From NCBI GenBank assembly GCA_023014335.1, contig JAECYW010000037.1:186001-250000 (forward strand): a stretch of DNA of 64,000 bases, given 5' to 3'. The position numbers and the translations under genes are program-made. Source of the stretch: Galerina marginata. Its lineage: Eukaryota; Basidiomycota; Agaricomycetes; Agaricales; Galerinaceae. The notes beneath the pieces are model-generated. The model was given only the letters and a program-made list of their open reading frames with translations, had not been told where the DNA came from and searched no databases. Each line of letters starts with the position of its first letter. The stretch's first letter is position 1. Below, piece by piece: positions 1 through 12,800 of the stretch.

Positions 1-512
1 GAGGGAGTGCCGCTAATGCTTCGCCTTGGTAGACGGCACCTACTCCCCTGGTGTCTGTCTATCTTTACGCCTACGGCCGCGGGTCGTGGTTTTCCTACAC
101 CCTCTGCTTCGACTACGCCCGCACCTCGCCCATCGATATCGGCGTCTACATCGACATCGAAGGCAAAACCTTCTCCCATTCCAACCCGTCCGAATCCTTG
201 CTCTTCTACTACCCGTGCCAGTCCTTCCACCTCTCTTCCACATCCACACCCATTTCCACTTCTAGGCCCACATCGCCTATTAGCCGTGGTTCGTTGGTTG
301 TGTAAGCCCACACCCGCGGTCTGGTACGTTCCGTCTACCCAAAGCACATTCGCCTCGCACTGACCTTATCGCCGACGTATAGGTGCCTTGACATTTGTCC
401 CTGCCTACGTATGTGGTATCCTCGTTGTTTATCTTCACTTGCTCACTTGCTAACCTCGTTTATTAACCTTGGTCGCAGTTTCAACGTGGATCTATGACGA
501 GCCCACGATCAA

Positions 513-1477
513 GTAAGTTTAAATGACCTCAAAGTGCCTATCAGCAACCCTGACCCTCTCTTCCTCCTTTCCCAGCATCTACCACGAAGACGGCGCCGGC
601 CAGGCTGGGAGCTCTCAGGTAACTCCTTGTCCGTGTAACCTTCCAACTCTCATGCTGATATCGTGTTCGTTCGTAGGAAAGCCGGCCTTCAAAAGACCAA
701 CAACGCTACTGATCTGAGTAGATCATCATCGCCTGCAAATGACGACGAGAGTGAATACGGCGGACTGATACGCCATGGGTTCACAAAATCATCGCGGACG
801 GCGTTTATCCAGGCGACGGTGCTCTTCAGGGTTGAGCTAACAGAGGCGAGGTTCCGGCTGGCGGGCCAGGTAAGTCGTACAAATTACGGTAGACGTATAA
901 TGCGACTTACCAAGTTCGTTTGCAGCCCTATTATGTACACGCATCCCTGCAATTGAGGACGAATTCAACGCGAGTTGAAGTTCATGCCGACGGAGGATGG
1001 AGGCGGATACGAAGCCCTAGGACTTGGTAAGTCGCACGATTCACAGGAAACAAATTAACTGACTTACCAACCTTCATGGCAGCTCTGTTATTCGACCCAA
1101 CTTCACCTTCCAGCCCCACCCAAACCGTCCAATCCATCGAGACGGCCAGAAGCAACTACGAGCACTGCGATGTGCGATGGTTCTCAGTCGCAGTTGCGGG
1201 GGGCGGCATGGAGGCTACGATGTCGATGGGTGGCATGTCCTGGGACTCGGTAAGTGGTGGATATTGTGATAGAGGTCTGGAGAACTTATGAAGGCTTGTT
1301 GACAGCCTTGATATACAAGCCCATCAACCTGGTCATAGTGCTTGTGTGTCGGCGACGGCGTTGAAGAGTGGATGTGGAAGGCAAGGCAATTTGCGGAGCT
1401 GGACGGAGAAAGGTAAGCACGAGCTGCGCAAATGAGCCGACGACGTACTAACCTTCAAACCTCCGTCGTATTGGCAG
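513..1477 (+). other. Series of intron-like GT-AG segments with short gaps, unidentified
   Basis: This stretch has no long convincing reading frame but carries regularly spaced segments that look like fungal introns: GTAAGT at 513 to AG at 575, 619-676, 870-925, 1027-1082, 1250-1305 and 1413-1477, each about 56-65 bases. The gaps between them are short (roughly 43-190 bases), as in a mini-exon gene. A clean frame could not be joined through them, so it may be a decayed gene or an RNA with introns. It runs directly into the Hsp70 fragment. No product can be named. Bases 1-512 are C-rich and show no gene I can support. Confidence 0.35.
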
Positions 1478-1583
1478 CTTCGTTATGAAACCGCCTAATC
1501 CGCTGATGAACTGTCTTGCGAGGTGCATGTGCGTCGGGAGCCGGGTTGGTTGTGAACACGGGATTTGCGAAGCTGGTACCATG

Positions 1584-3086
1584 GACGCCGGTACCATCTC
1601 TGGCATGAACATCCTCCGTATCATCAACGAGCCTACCGCCGCTGCCATTGCCTACGGTCTTGACAAGAAGGTCGTTGGCGAGCGCAACGTCCTCATTTTC
1701 GATCTCGGAGGAGGAACTTTCGATGTTTCCCTCCTTACCATTGAAGAGGGTAGTTTCGAAGTCAAGGCCACTGCCGGTGATACTCATCTCGGAGGTGAAG
1801 ATTTCGATAACCGTCTCGTCAACCACTTCGTGCAGGAGTTTAAGCGCAAGAACAAGAAGGATTTGTCCTCCAACCCCCGTGCCGTTCGTCGTCTCCGTAC
1901 CGCTTGCGAACGTGCCAAGCGTACCCTTTCTTCCGCCGCTCAAACCTCCATCAAAATCGACTCTCTATTCGAGGGTATCGACTTCTATACCTCCCTCACT
2001 CGTGCTCGCTTCGAGGAGCTCTGCCAGGACCTCTTCCGCATCACCCTCGAACCCGTCGAGAAGGTCCTCCGCGACTCCAAAATCGACAAGGGCAACGTTC
2101 ACGAAATTGTCTTGGTCGGCGGCTCCACCCGTATCCCACGTATCGTCAAGCTCGTCTCTGACTTCTTCAACGGCAAGGAGCCCAACAAGAGCATCAACCC
2201 CGACGAGGCTGTTGCTTACGGTGCTGCTGTCCAGGCTGCTATCCTTTCCGGTGACACCTCCGAGAAGACCCAGGATCTCCTCCTCCTTGATGTCGCTCCT
2301 CTGTCGCTCGGTATTGAGTCCGCTGGTGGTGTCATGACCCCCCTCATCAAGCGTAACACGACAGTCCCCACCAAGAAGTCTGAGATCTTCTCCACCTACT
2401 CCGACAACCAACCCGGTGTCCTTATCCAGGTCTACGAGGGTGAGCGTGCGCGCACGAAGGACAACAACTTGCTCGGAAAGTTCGAGCTCTCTGGCATCCC
2501 CCCTGCTCCTCGTGGTGTTCCTCAGGTTGGAGTCACCTTCGATATCGATGCTAACGGTATCCTCAACGTTTCTGCTTCCGACAAGACCACCGGCAAGTCG
2601 AACCGCATCACCATCACCAACGACAAGGGCTGTCTTTCAAAGGAGGAAATCGAACGCATGGTTGAGGAGGCCGAGAAGTACAAGGGTATGTCCCTCTTTT
2701 TTTTCTTCTTCTTGGTGGACTGTAACTCATATTTCTATCCTACAGCCGAGGATGAAGCTGCTGCTGCTCGCATCGCCGCCAAGAACGGCTTGGAGTCCTA
2801 CTCTTATAACCTCCGTAACTCGATGACTGACGAGAAGCTCGCCGACAAATTCGACCCCGCCGACAAAGCTAAGCTCGAGTCTGCCGTCAACGAGACAATC
2901 GCCTGGCTCGACGCCTCGCAAGAAGGCTCCAAGAAGGAGTATGAGAAGCAAAAGGAGTTGGAAGCTATTGCCAAGTATGTTACATTTCCTTGCTCTCGGT
3001 CTGAGACATATTGCTAATCCACTCTTCTCTAGCCCCATCATGCAAAAACTCTACGGTTCTGCTGGTGGTTTGAAGGGAAGCGGAAG
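1584..3086 (+). pseudogene. Truncated cytosolic Hsp70 (SSA-type) fragment
   Basis: Hsp70 is an ATP-dependent chaperone. Here homology begins abruptly inside the nucleotide-binding domain at [20 protein letters not shown], about residue 170 of a roughly 650-residue protein. It continues through the phosphate-binding loop ([11 protein letters not shown]), [16 protein letters not shown] and VGGSTRIP motifs and the substrate-binding domain ([11 protein letters not shown]) into the C-terminal lid. Two introns are intact and in phase: 2686-2745 (joining KYK to AEDEAA) and 2975-3032. Homology stops after PIMQKLYGSAGG, so the Gly-rich tail and EEVD end are missing, as is the ATPase N-terminus. Retained introns show a DNA-level duplication, not a retrocopy. 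The frame is open upstream to 1485, giving an accidental fusion. A functional chaperone is unlikely; transcription cannot be judged. Confidence 0.85.
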
Positions 3087-3358
3087 GTAAGCCCGAGCTG
3101 TATGAATGATAAGTAGGATGAAATACTGACCTTCTGGAACTTCAGACCTTGTAGCATGCTCGAGCTATGAATCACGAATGGGAACAACGTCAGTAAGTAT
3201 TCTCACTGAACTGACCTGCACCTCCAGTTTAATCCAAGCTCTACAGATTGTCAGTAATGTCCGGGACGTGTTCGGAAGGATTTGACTTGCGGATTATCTT
3301 TCCATCACTGTAAGTTTCTTATTTCAACGAAATGAGTACACAAGATTACTAACTAGTT
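3087..3358 (+). other. Intron-like segments downstream of the Hsp70 fragment
   Basis: The Hsp70 homology ends exactly at a GTAAGC donor (3087). Further GTAAG starts and AG ends follow at about 3194 and 3303, resembling the series seen upstream of 1477. This suggests that the Hsp70 piece lies inside a mini-exon-type locus. No reading frame can be supported here. Confidence 0.3.
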
Positions 3359-5311
3359 ATGTGCCTCAAAGCTTCAAGTCTACGTACACGGGCGGCATCA
3401 ACCCGGAGACGCTTCCGCCTGCCGCCGCTGCCGCCTTTCTTCAAGCAACCAGCGGACGCACGACGACGTCGGCTAATGTTATATCACCTTCTTTCAATGG
3501 ATTACGCATGTGACGACCTACGTACGCCTGCTGTTACAGACATACGGGTGCCTGCACCTGTATCTGCCCAGCCAACCAATGCTCCGTCTACGCCTGAGCA
3601 ATCCACGACCCCACAGGTATCCGAACATGCCAACCAGCTCAGGCAGCGAGACCAACAGCACATGACGCTGTACAAGGAATACCTCAACCGTTTGCCCTCC
3701 TCACCTCCTGAGGCGCAACCTTCGTATGGATTACAATCTTCGTCGGCTGTCATGCTCAGCTCACCATTATCCAGCTCGCTGGGCCCGCCAGCCGCACGGC
3801 CCCGACCTGGGTCATTGATCCTCACCAGTCCATCGTCTAATGATGGCCAGGCGAACCTGAGTGTCATCTGTGTGTTTGCGGGCAAGAACCTGCAGATGCA
3901 GGCGACGTTCAAGATGGTCCTCCTCAACCCCTCAACCCCTCCACAACCGCGTCTGACCTCGTCTACCAGGCCATCCAGCGTTTCCGGCTTCCGACCGTGG
4001 AGGACAAGAGCCAATACTACCTCACTGTCAAGCAGGTGGAGGGTGGAAGCTCCTCGGTCTTGCAGCCCAATGAGAACCCGCTGGTCGTGTTTGATACCCT
4101 AGTGATGGAGATGATGGAGCTGCCCAAGGTGAAACGAAGCAGTGTCGGCAGCATCAGCTTGGTGTCGAGTAATTTATCGATGCACCCTGTGACCAAGAAA
4201 CTGTCGATGAACGATTTCACGGACAATTCGGCGGTCAAGTTTTATCTGAACAGGCGAGGCGATGGCTTGAGTCTGGACGGCAGCAGCGAGAACGGGCACG
4301 AAAGGGATGACACGTTGATTGCAGATACGTCATACGCAGAGTCGGCGGAGATGGCGGGGGCAGCGAATGCCAATGCCTTGGCAAATCGCAATTCCTCTCC
4401 GTATCAACTGCTGGCGCCAACGTCACGCCCGAGCGTTTCAGCTCGCCCTCTGTGCGGTTTGCCTCGCAGTTCATCATTTACGCCGAGGACCTGCTAGATG
4501 ACATGCAGTTCCACCCCCAGACGGAGGCGATCGTGTTCAAGAACACGCTTCCGGACCTGCGTAAACCTATCGTGGTATTGCCCAATCTGAGGCGGAAGAT
4601 CTTCATGTTCCCGAAGAATGTGACAGTAGCTGAGGTGACTGAGATCAGCCTGGAAAGGTTTGGCATACAGGATGGGGGTTATTGATGGGGGGGATGAGGT
4701 GGAGGATAAGATGATGAAGAGGAGGAGTGGGGTACGAGTAAGATACGGGCTGATGGTCAGCATTGATGGGCATGGTATGTATTTGATCTCTTTTTTGGTG
4801 GTGCGGTGATTGGTTTACTCATTTTTTATGATTTTGCAGAAAGGGAACTGCCACCGTCGAGCAAGATTTGTCGACGCTTTCCCAAGACTGCCACAATACA
4901 GAGGACCTGATAGGCAGCCAGCAATTAACAAGTGCCGTTCGCTTGACTTGTCTCATCTTTTAGGTACACAGGAGGATATCCGCTTGGACGACCCTGTATT
5001 TGTCCTCCGTCGCGCCATGTCCTACAGAAACTCGACTTCCAGGAAACACTTCTCAGCTCCCTTGGATGAAATTGCGCTGCAGCACCTGCACCGCCAGTCA
5101 AGCTTGAGCTTCAATTCAGACCCTCAGAGTCCCGTGGATGAGCATAGCAGCGCCATTGGCAACAAGCTCAAGCAACCGTCCCAGCAGGAGATCATTGCTG
5201 CCCAGCGCGCTGCTACCCGTGCGACGCAAAGGGCGACGTTCAAGACCATCCTGCTCAACCCCTCCATGACCATGTCTGACTTGGCGATGACTGTGAATAG
5301 TCGATGGCCTC
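3359..5311 (+). pseudogene. Ras-association (RA) domain protein, frameshifted pseudogene
   Basis: RA domains bind Ras-type GTPases in signalling proteins. The domain is split across frames: QANLSVICVFAGKNLQMQAT and FKMVLLNPST lie in one frame, and ASDLVYQAIQRFRLPTVEDK followed by QYYLTVKQVEGGSS and ENPLVVFD in another. The break coincides with an exact 8-bp tandem duplication, CAACCCCT, at 3925-3940. A second frame change lies near 4405, before VRFASQFIIYAEDLLDDMQF, and a third in a G-run near 4676. A 65-bp intron (4775-4839) is intact. Beyond it, another shift precedes DDPVFVLRRAMSYRN and QQEIIAAQRAATRATQRA. At about 5239-5290 there is a second partial copy of the RA start (TFKTILLNP). Ser/Pro-rich linkers surround the domain. 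The domain call is fairly secure; the parent family is not identified. Confidence 0.65.
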
Positions 5312-6829
5312 TGTATGTTCTTCATTTCCCTCTGCGCCTGCCGTCCTTCTCCCTAACTCCTGCCCCTCATAGTCTCCCTCTTCAACAAGCCCGTGCTCTC
5401 TGATGAAGAAGATGCCTCGGCAGCAGCGACTGGAATAGTGGAGATCGCTGCCCTCATGTTGACTGGATGTCTATGGCCTGGCAAGTTTCCCTTTGCACCA
5501 CCGAGCCCTGCCCCATCTCTAATCATTCCTATGGCAGCCTTTCTCCTTGGCCCTATTCCCTTCTGCCACCTCTTGGGCCGTGGAACAAGGTGATAAGGAT
5601 GGTGGTGGCACCTTTTGAAAATAGCTGAAACCGCTGTCCAGGTATTGACTGAACTTCCATTGCTTGGTGTGTCACTGTTCACGCCTCGCGACTGTCACCT
5701 CACTAACAAATGCCCAAGCAACCCTTTTGCTAAGCGCTATTTATCTTCCTCACCCCTGGGGATGCCTGATGAGATGGTAACCGAGATGACGGCGGCAGCT
5801 CCAACTGCTGGAAATAGTTGTGGCCACTCTCCTGGGTTGATAGCAAGCGCAGCGTCTTCCCAGCGGTGCAGGTCCTTTCAGACAGTCGTGGCACCCCTTC
5901 AATTAACCACAACCCACCCAATATTTTTTATTGTCTAGTAAAACAAGCATTTGCTGCTATATACATTCTATCTAGTATTTGGAAGAGAAAAGGGACTGGT
6001 AGATGCCACCCAAAGTAATGGCCAACAAACTAAGTTTTGTCTCACACGAAGAAGATTGGTATGGGACTAAAGTCCCAGTGAAAAATGACCGCTCATTGGA
6101 CACAGGCCTGGGGAACTTCGGAATTCACATTTGCAGATTATTTGCCGCTTCTCGAAGAATACTTTCCAAGTCGCCTTTCACTAGGCTTCAGTCTGAGCGG
6201 AGATGAAATTGGTTTAAGGTTCGCTTGCTACACCTAAACGAAAACCTCATCATTCATCCATTCGTGTTTTGTTTGTTCTCTCCTCAGGCCTTCCCTTAGG
6301 TCCAACTTAACATTGTGGAGCACGTTGAATTTGACAAGCACTGTCGGTGTGGCACTTCCTGAGACTGAAACCTGATATTTCTGTCAAGTCGTTTGCATTT
6401 GTTCATACGTCTCTTGATTTATTCCAAAGGTTTGTCACCCTCTGCTGAAAGGTTCAGCCCTTGACTGACCGTCTAATTTAGTGGCAGTTGCCTTACAATC
6501 CACAAGGATTGACACCAGCTCACTCCGTAGTACTGAGCTTCCTGAGCTTCTTATGAGGACTCTCCGGAACAGCCAGTAGCCTAGTAGAAGGTAAGCATCG
6601 TCTGTGGCCAGCAATGTAGCACACTAACTGAAGGTGCCAATCAAGTTCTGGCCACTGTTTGTCAACTGGTCATCAACTGGTCATCAAGTGGCTTATCGGC
6701 GCCTCCACATATAGAGTGATGGACACTAGCTCATTGGGCCCAATTCAAACACTGTACAACAGCCTTCGGCCTACTTTATAAGTCGGCTGATTTCCCAGCT
6801 TGTCAGAATACCCCTTCCTTCACGCAAAC
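5312..6829. other. Intergenic, no supported gene
   Basis: About 1.5 kb with scattered short frames only. A GTATGT at 5312 and an AG near 5370 could be one more intron of the decayed RA gene. Near 6660-6700 the 13-base unit CTGGTCATCAACT is imperfectly repeated. I see no coding homology. Confidence 0.4.
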
Positions 6830-8316
6830 ATGTTTGAGTCCTCAACAGTGACTTCCTACGGTTCCTCTGTCCGTCATATCGTCCGAAGTTCTGTCTCACC
6901 TTCCTTGGCTGCGGCACATTCACCCACGTTTTTCTCGGCCGGTAACACAGCCAGGCAACGGGGCCATTCCCCAAAGGTCCCCACGGCGGAAGCCCGTTTG
7001 TCCCCTAGGCCTATCGTAACCAAAGTCGAGACTGAAGACAGTAAGTTTGTGTCAGCTATTTGAATTCTGTGACGGTTGAATAACCAAAATCTAGCCTCCC
7101 TACTTTCTAATATCAAGAGCTTCATTGAACAATGCAATCCAGAGACGCTTCGGTTAAAGATTAACTCCGATAAGCTTAAGCATATTGAAGAACTAGCGGA
7201 AGCAGGCAAACTCCCTGGGTGGCAGAATTTACGGCAAGTCACTTTGCTGCTCTACGGTTCTTGATTCTTGGATTGAGTAAATCTTAGATTCAATTTCAAT
7301 GGCGAAACTTTAATAATCCGTCGGCCAACCAATGTGCACGAGGGCTTCTCAGAAATCATCTCAGCGGTTATTAAGGAACTCTGGGCACCCCACGTTACCC
7401 TGGGTGGTCCGGGACCAAATAAAATCACGCAGGCAGGGACAGCAGATCTTAAATTCAAAAATGGTCACCGCAAATGCCCTGACGCAGCGTTTTATGACGA
7501 TCAAGCCCCGCCAGGGAGCTTTCCCACTATTGTTTGGGAAATCGGTTACTCTGAAAGCGACAAGGAACTGGCAGTCGATGCTGTCGAATACATCGGCAAG
7601 TCGGGGGGAAAAATCCGGATGGGCTCCACGATAAATTTAGAAACCACCACTGAGGAAGTTCCTCCTTTAAAGGGAGTTACATTGGGTTACACTTTCAAGA
7701 AGCTTCTGGCTATTGTTTGTTCCAAATATCGTCTCATGTCTGTTGAAAGAAATTCCAGCGATGTAACTCAAAACACTGAACGTGATGTTGCTCACGCCGT
7801 CCGATCACCCTCTTCTGATTCCCACCTAACCCCCGACACATATTTCTTTGTGACTGACCGGCCGAGGAACCAGACAAGGGCAGCAACAGCTGCCTCCTCA
7901 CCAGATGACACGCATCAAATTCACCGCAAGATGACTATCAAGCGGATAGAACAGCACCCTGTAAGAATCAATATCTCCTTATACATATTTCTAGATTTTG
8001 ATCTGGCTTGTAGATCATGCTCAACGGCGAGGCCTGCCCAGAGGGTTCTTTTAACATAACATTTGACGAACTATTTCTTCAACTACCTGATGGGCATTCA
8101 AAGGAGGAGGCCGCCATTGTTATCCCGTATTCTATCTTCATCCGTGTTTTTACAGAAATGCTTGCTATCGACAACGGCACGGCTGAGCGTAACGCCAGAG
8201 ATTATACTGGTAAACGAAGTTATGAGGACATGGTTGGAGAGGATTCACGTACCAATGATCAGATCGAATGGGATGAGGAGGACGCAGAGTTGATGAAGCG
8301 CTTTAGAACTACTTGA
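6830..8316 (+). CDS. Uma2-like PD-(D/E)XK nuclease-fold protein
   Basis: Four exons: 6830-7040, 7095-7233, 7288-7960 and 8014-8316, totalling 1,326 bases and 441 residues with all phases consistent. Intron 2 (7234-7287) has a GC donor (GCAAGT); using it keeps the frame (NLR joined to FNFNGETL). The middle of the protein has KCPDAAF, then PTIVWEIGYSESDKELAVDA and a YIGKSGGKIRMG stretch. This spacing of an Asp and a Glu on adjacent strands is typical of Uma2/restriction-endonuclease-like folds in basidiomycete proteins. The usual final Lys is not obvious, so catalysis is uncertain. The N-terminus is Ser-rich and the C-terminus acidic (WDEEDAELMKRF). The start is the first ATG in frame. It sits 0.2 kb from a minus-strand gene and 1.5 kb from a Plavaka transposase, so it could be cargo, but no element ends were found to show it. 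Confidence 0.65.
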
Positions 8317-8543
8317 TTTCCAGTGCAGTGTACCATATCTATAAAACCATATTCTTAATCGATTGCTAGTTTCAGACATCCCTCAGAATTTACTAGTCCT
8401 CCTTTTATTGTTCACACTTCAGTCTTGATTTCAACTGGAACGCAGATTAGATGTTTCAAGTTGGCGCTCAAGTAGAACATTGTTTTACTCGGAACATAGT
8501 ATTTCCAAACTAAAATGTTGTCCAAATAATGTATGACTACGAT

Positions 8544-9704
8544 TCAGGAAGATTGGACCAACTCTAAGCCAGACAACAAGACAAATTTCTTCCGACCGCT
8601 ATCATCTACATTGCAGCTTCGATTTCCATCTATATCCTCCTTGTTTGCGACCTCTCTGTCATTTTCACTTTCGCTCTCATATTCACCTTCTGAGTCACTG
8701 GCATTCTCCCATGCACTGTCGTATGGGTCAATATCTTCCATGGGCATGGAAGTAAAACCAGTAGGAGTCCCTCTCGTCAAGTATTGAATTCGTCCAATTA
8801 CAGTTGAGGTCCAAAGTTGACGACTTTGGTGCGCTCCTCTGTCGCCCAGCTGCTGGAACTGACCTGACACAGGTTGGAAGAGTGAACAACCTTCCCAAAT
8901 CGTCCCGATGTTATGGAAAAGGTAAACCCTCTGAATCAAGGGCATGCTCTCTGTCCACCGGTTCAGGACAAAGTCAGCGTTGCGTTGGGGCAAATCAAAA
9001 ACCCTAACATTTGTTTTCACGACGAAAACTTCGAGAGAGCTGCATAACTCAAGCATCGCTTCCCATAAGCCATCTTCCCAAGGGCCACAGTCATTAGTTG
9101 CCTGAAGGGAAGATTTAGTATAATTAAGAGAAAGACAACTTGAAAAAGTACGTACCTTGATGGGATTAGATAGGTATTTGATACGAAAAACCTTAAGTTT
9201 TGATAAGGCAGTATCCCAGCGTATTGTATCAACGCAGAAGTCAGGACGGTGGCCACAGTGAACATTCAGATGGGTGACGGCTGAGAAACCTAATGCTTGA
9301 CCCAGTTGATAGGATAATGTTCTTGTTGAAGGCATCTTAATCTCTAGAAAGACTAGATTCCTGAGGGCAGGCCAACTGCTGTTCCGAAAGTAATGTTGAG
9401 AAACTAAACAGGAGTCCGTGTACTTCTGAATATCGATATCATTTGCTAAGACTGCGCTTGTTGGGTTCATGTCTAGGCCTTGAATATCCCTCAGGCAGGC
9501 AAGAGAACGTTGCTCAAACAAGTATTGAGCTTTGGTCTCTGACTGGAGTAACTTCATGTAAAACATGATTTCTTCTCGCATTTCCCGGGAAACTACAATT
9601 ATAGAGTCAAGTTAGCCACCAGAGGACAACAAAAGAAGACAGAAAAGTTGATGCTTACATTCAACTGGAAAGGTTTTGATTTCAGAGACTGGTGGTATGT
9701 TCAT
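8544..9704 (-). CDS. Hypothetical F-box/LRR-like protein
   Basis: Three exons on the minus strand: 9659-9704, 9156-9592 and 8544-9101, joined by introns of 66 and 54 bases; 1,041 bases, 346 residues. The 54-base intron has no stop and keeps frame if retained, but its GTACGT donor and CAG acceptor argue for splicing. The N-terminus (FPVEFSREMREEIMFYMKLL) loosely resembles an F-box helix. Leucine-spaced segments follow (WPALRNLVFLEIKMP, KLKVFRIKYLSNP, SLEVFVVKTNVRVFDLP), as in Agaricomycete F-box/LRR proteins. The tail is acidic and Ser/Glu-rich (SDSEGEYESESEND). The start at 9704 lies 148 bases from the divergent Plavaka transposase start, so the two may share a promoter region. The family assignment is tentative. 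Confidence 0.5.
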
Positions 9705-9852
9705 TTTAGAAACTAGGCAGAAAATACGAAGAGAGAAGTTGAAAGCTATAAATAGTTAAAGTCGTCACTTTCTTTATTTGTGAGCAAACTAAGAGCGTCG
9801 ATTTATCTTCTCACGTTGAAATTCTAAACTTAAACTTGAACTTAATCCTGCT

Positions 9853-12800
9853 ATGACGGTTTATTGCCCTCGCTGTGGCAAGAAGTTCAAGGATCTTGTT
9901 CGGGTACAAAATCACTTAAATCAGCCAATCTCTAGCTGTCTTATCCACTTTAATGAACTTCTGGAAATCAATACAGCTCTTCAGGAACAGCTTAGACCTG
10001 GGGTGGAACCTCAACTTCCGACGACACTTAACTTAGACGCAGAGGATCCAGCTTCTAATAATGGGTGTCATGACGAGGCCATACTACCTGAATTTGAGCC
10101 TACAGACATGGATGTTGACTTGGACTTGGAACCTGTCGGCGTACCACCAATACGAACAGCATGCACGGCTTATCCTAACATTCCATCTACTCACTATTTC
10201 GAAGATCGCTATCCAAATTCTTCTCAAACTTACGGTCCTGGCCCAACATTTATGGACCTTTTCCATCAAAACACATTCTTTGAAGAACGGAAGACTAATG
10301 TATATTACCCATTTGCCTCAAAAGACGAATGGGAACTTGCTTCTTTTCTGCTACGGTCAAACTTAAGTGTGGCATCCATGGACATTTTCCTCAAGTTAGA
10401 GCTTGTAAGTCCATACATTTGTCTTCACAACTACTTCTACACAATTGATAGATACAGAACCTTGGCCTATCTTTCCGAAGCGCTAAAGACCTCAGAAACC
10501 GAGCTGAAATGCTTCCCGCTGGCCCAGCCTGGATGTCAAGGCCATTGGCGACTGAAGTTCCTACCAAGAAGCAGCTCTATCTCTTCTATCGTGATCCTAT
10601 TAAATGTCTCGAATCTCTCTTGCGCAATCCTCTTTTGCAAGGTTCCATAAAATTTGGCCCTTTTAGACTGTTTGAATCAGCAGCTAGGACTATGAGAGTC
10701 TATACAGAGTGGCTTTCAGGAGAAGCTGCTTGGTCTATGCAGGTACATTTACTATATCCTTCACGTGTATATTTTAAGTTGACGTGATTTCCAGGAGAAA
10801 TTGCCAGAGGGTGCTACGCTGCTAGGCACAGTTTTGTCTTCAGACAAAACAAATATCTCAGCAAAAACAGGAAACCGAATGGCACATCCTCTTTTAATCA
10901 GCCTTGCCAACATTGTTATGGATACTCGTAACAAATCATCCAACCATTTATTTTTGCTGTTGGCATTATTGCCTATCCCAACTTTTATCCACCACAATAA
11001 GAAAGTACAGGGCGTTCTTGCTTCACGTCTTTTTCACGCTAGTCTGGATATTATCCTCAAGCCCCTCAAGACAGCGGCAGAGATTGGGGTCATGATGACA
11101 GATCCTCTTGGCTGGCGTCGATTTTGTTTCCCACCATTAGCTGCCTATATTGTTGATACACCAGAATCTGCTCTGATAGCTGGTGTTGGATCAAAGACTT
11201 CATCCGTTACAATGGCAAACTATAGACAACTGGGCGACAACTTTCGTCATGAACCCCGAACAGCGTCCACCACTATTGCGCAACTCCTAGTCCTAGAATC
11301 AAAAATCAATCCATGGAGCCTGGAATCCTACATGATCAAATCTAAGGAGACATTTCATTTGAATGGTGTTCATCGTCCATTTTGGAGAGACTACCCTCTT
11401 TCCGATCCATCTGTATTTCTTACTCCTGAGCCTCTTCATCATTGGCACAGGCAATTTTGGGACCATGACATCAAATGGTGTATTCAAGCACTTGGTGGGC
11501 AAGGACAGGAAATTGATTTTCGATTTTCAGTTCTTCATCCACATACAGGCTTTCGACACTTCAGAGAAGGAATATCAAAATTGAAACAGGTTACTGGGCG
11601 AGAGCATCGTGATGTTCAGAGATACATTGTGTCTGTTTTGTCTCAAGGTGTTCCCTCTCTTTTTCTAGCGGCCATCCGTTCGCTCATCGATTTCCGCTAC
11701 TTGGCTCAAGCAAAGGTCATCAACGAAGCTACTTGCAATCAAATCCAAAAAGCTCTTCAAGATTTCCACACATACAAACAAGCCATAATCGATGCTGGGG
11801 CACGTCGAGGAAAGAAAAATGCTATCGATACTTGGTATATACCCAAGCTGGAGTTCCTGCAAAGCGTTGTTCCCAATATTCGGTTAAATGGAGTTGCAAT
11901 CCAATGGTCTGCCGATACCACTGAACATGCACACATTGAAGTCGTTAAAGACCCTGTCAAATCTGTCAACAACCAGAACTATGAACCCCAGATTTGTCGT
12001 TACCTTGACCGACTGGACAAGCTACGAGATTTTGATCTGGCTACAGCCATGCACAATTCCAAACTGGACTTTCGAGGTGACAGTGTTATTTCTGATCCAG
12101 ATATCTTTCTTGATGAACTTGGAGAAGAAAGCTCTCTCCGCGTCTCCACCACTGTTGATCTTCTTTCCAATGTTGACTTTGTATCACCCCTCATTGGCAC
12201 TACACATCGTCTAGTTGATTATTTCCAGATTGCCTCTCAACTCAAACTTGGCCGAATTTCAAATGCCCCGCAACCTTATAGGACAGTCCAGTCTTCATTA
12301 AACTCGGCATTTCATTTGATTCGTGATCCTAGCTATAAGCGTATGCTTGTTGATGACGCAGCAACATTGTTTGACCTTCAAGATCTTCGCCCCGCCTTAG
12401 GAGACTACATCCGACAAACCCAGCAGCCTAAGACAGGCAACTCTTCTGTTATGGTCATTGGAGGCCGGCGGTTATCGGAAAACACATGTTCACTTCCTTT
12501 CCTCCACCTGGAAATTTGGAATCGCCTCAGAATTCAAACAAGAGCGTATCACACCCCTCATGATATTTTGGCTGCACACACCGTCAATGCCTACCCACCA
12601 TCTGCTGAGTGGCCGCTTGGCCACTATGACTCTGTTATCGTGAATGTTGATCCTACTGAAAATTGGCCAAGAAGTGGTCTTAAAGGTATTTACTGCTGCA
12701 TACAGACATATGAAATATTGTACTAAGTGATAAACCATCTAGGCCATGTGGTTGTTAATGTCCGAATGGTGTTTCGCATTGTTCCAGGTCAAACTGCTGC

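Noticed and set aside
1648..2411. Long frames on both strands overlapping the Hsp70 fragment
   Set aside because: They are out-of-frame shadows of the strongly codon-biased Hsp70 coding sequence and have low-complexity Ser/Pro content.
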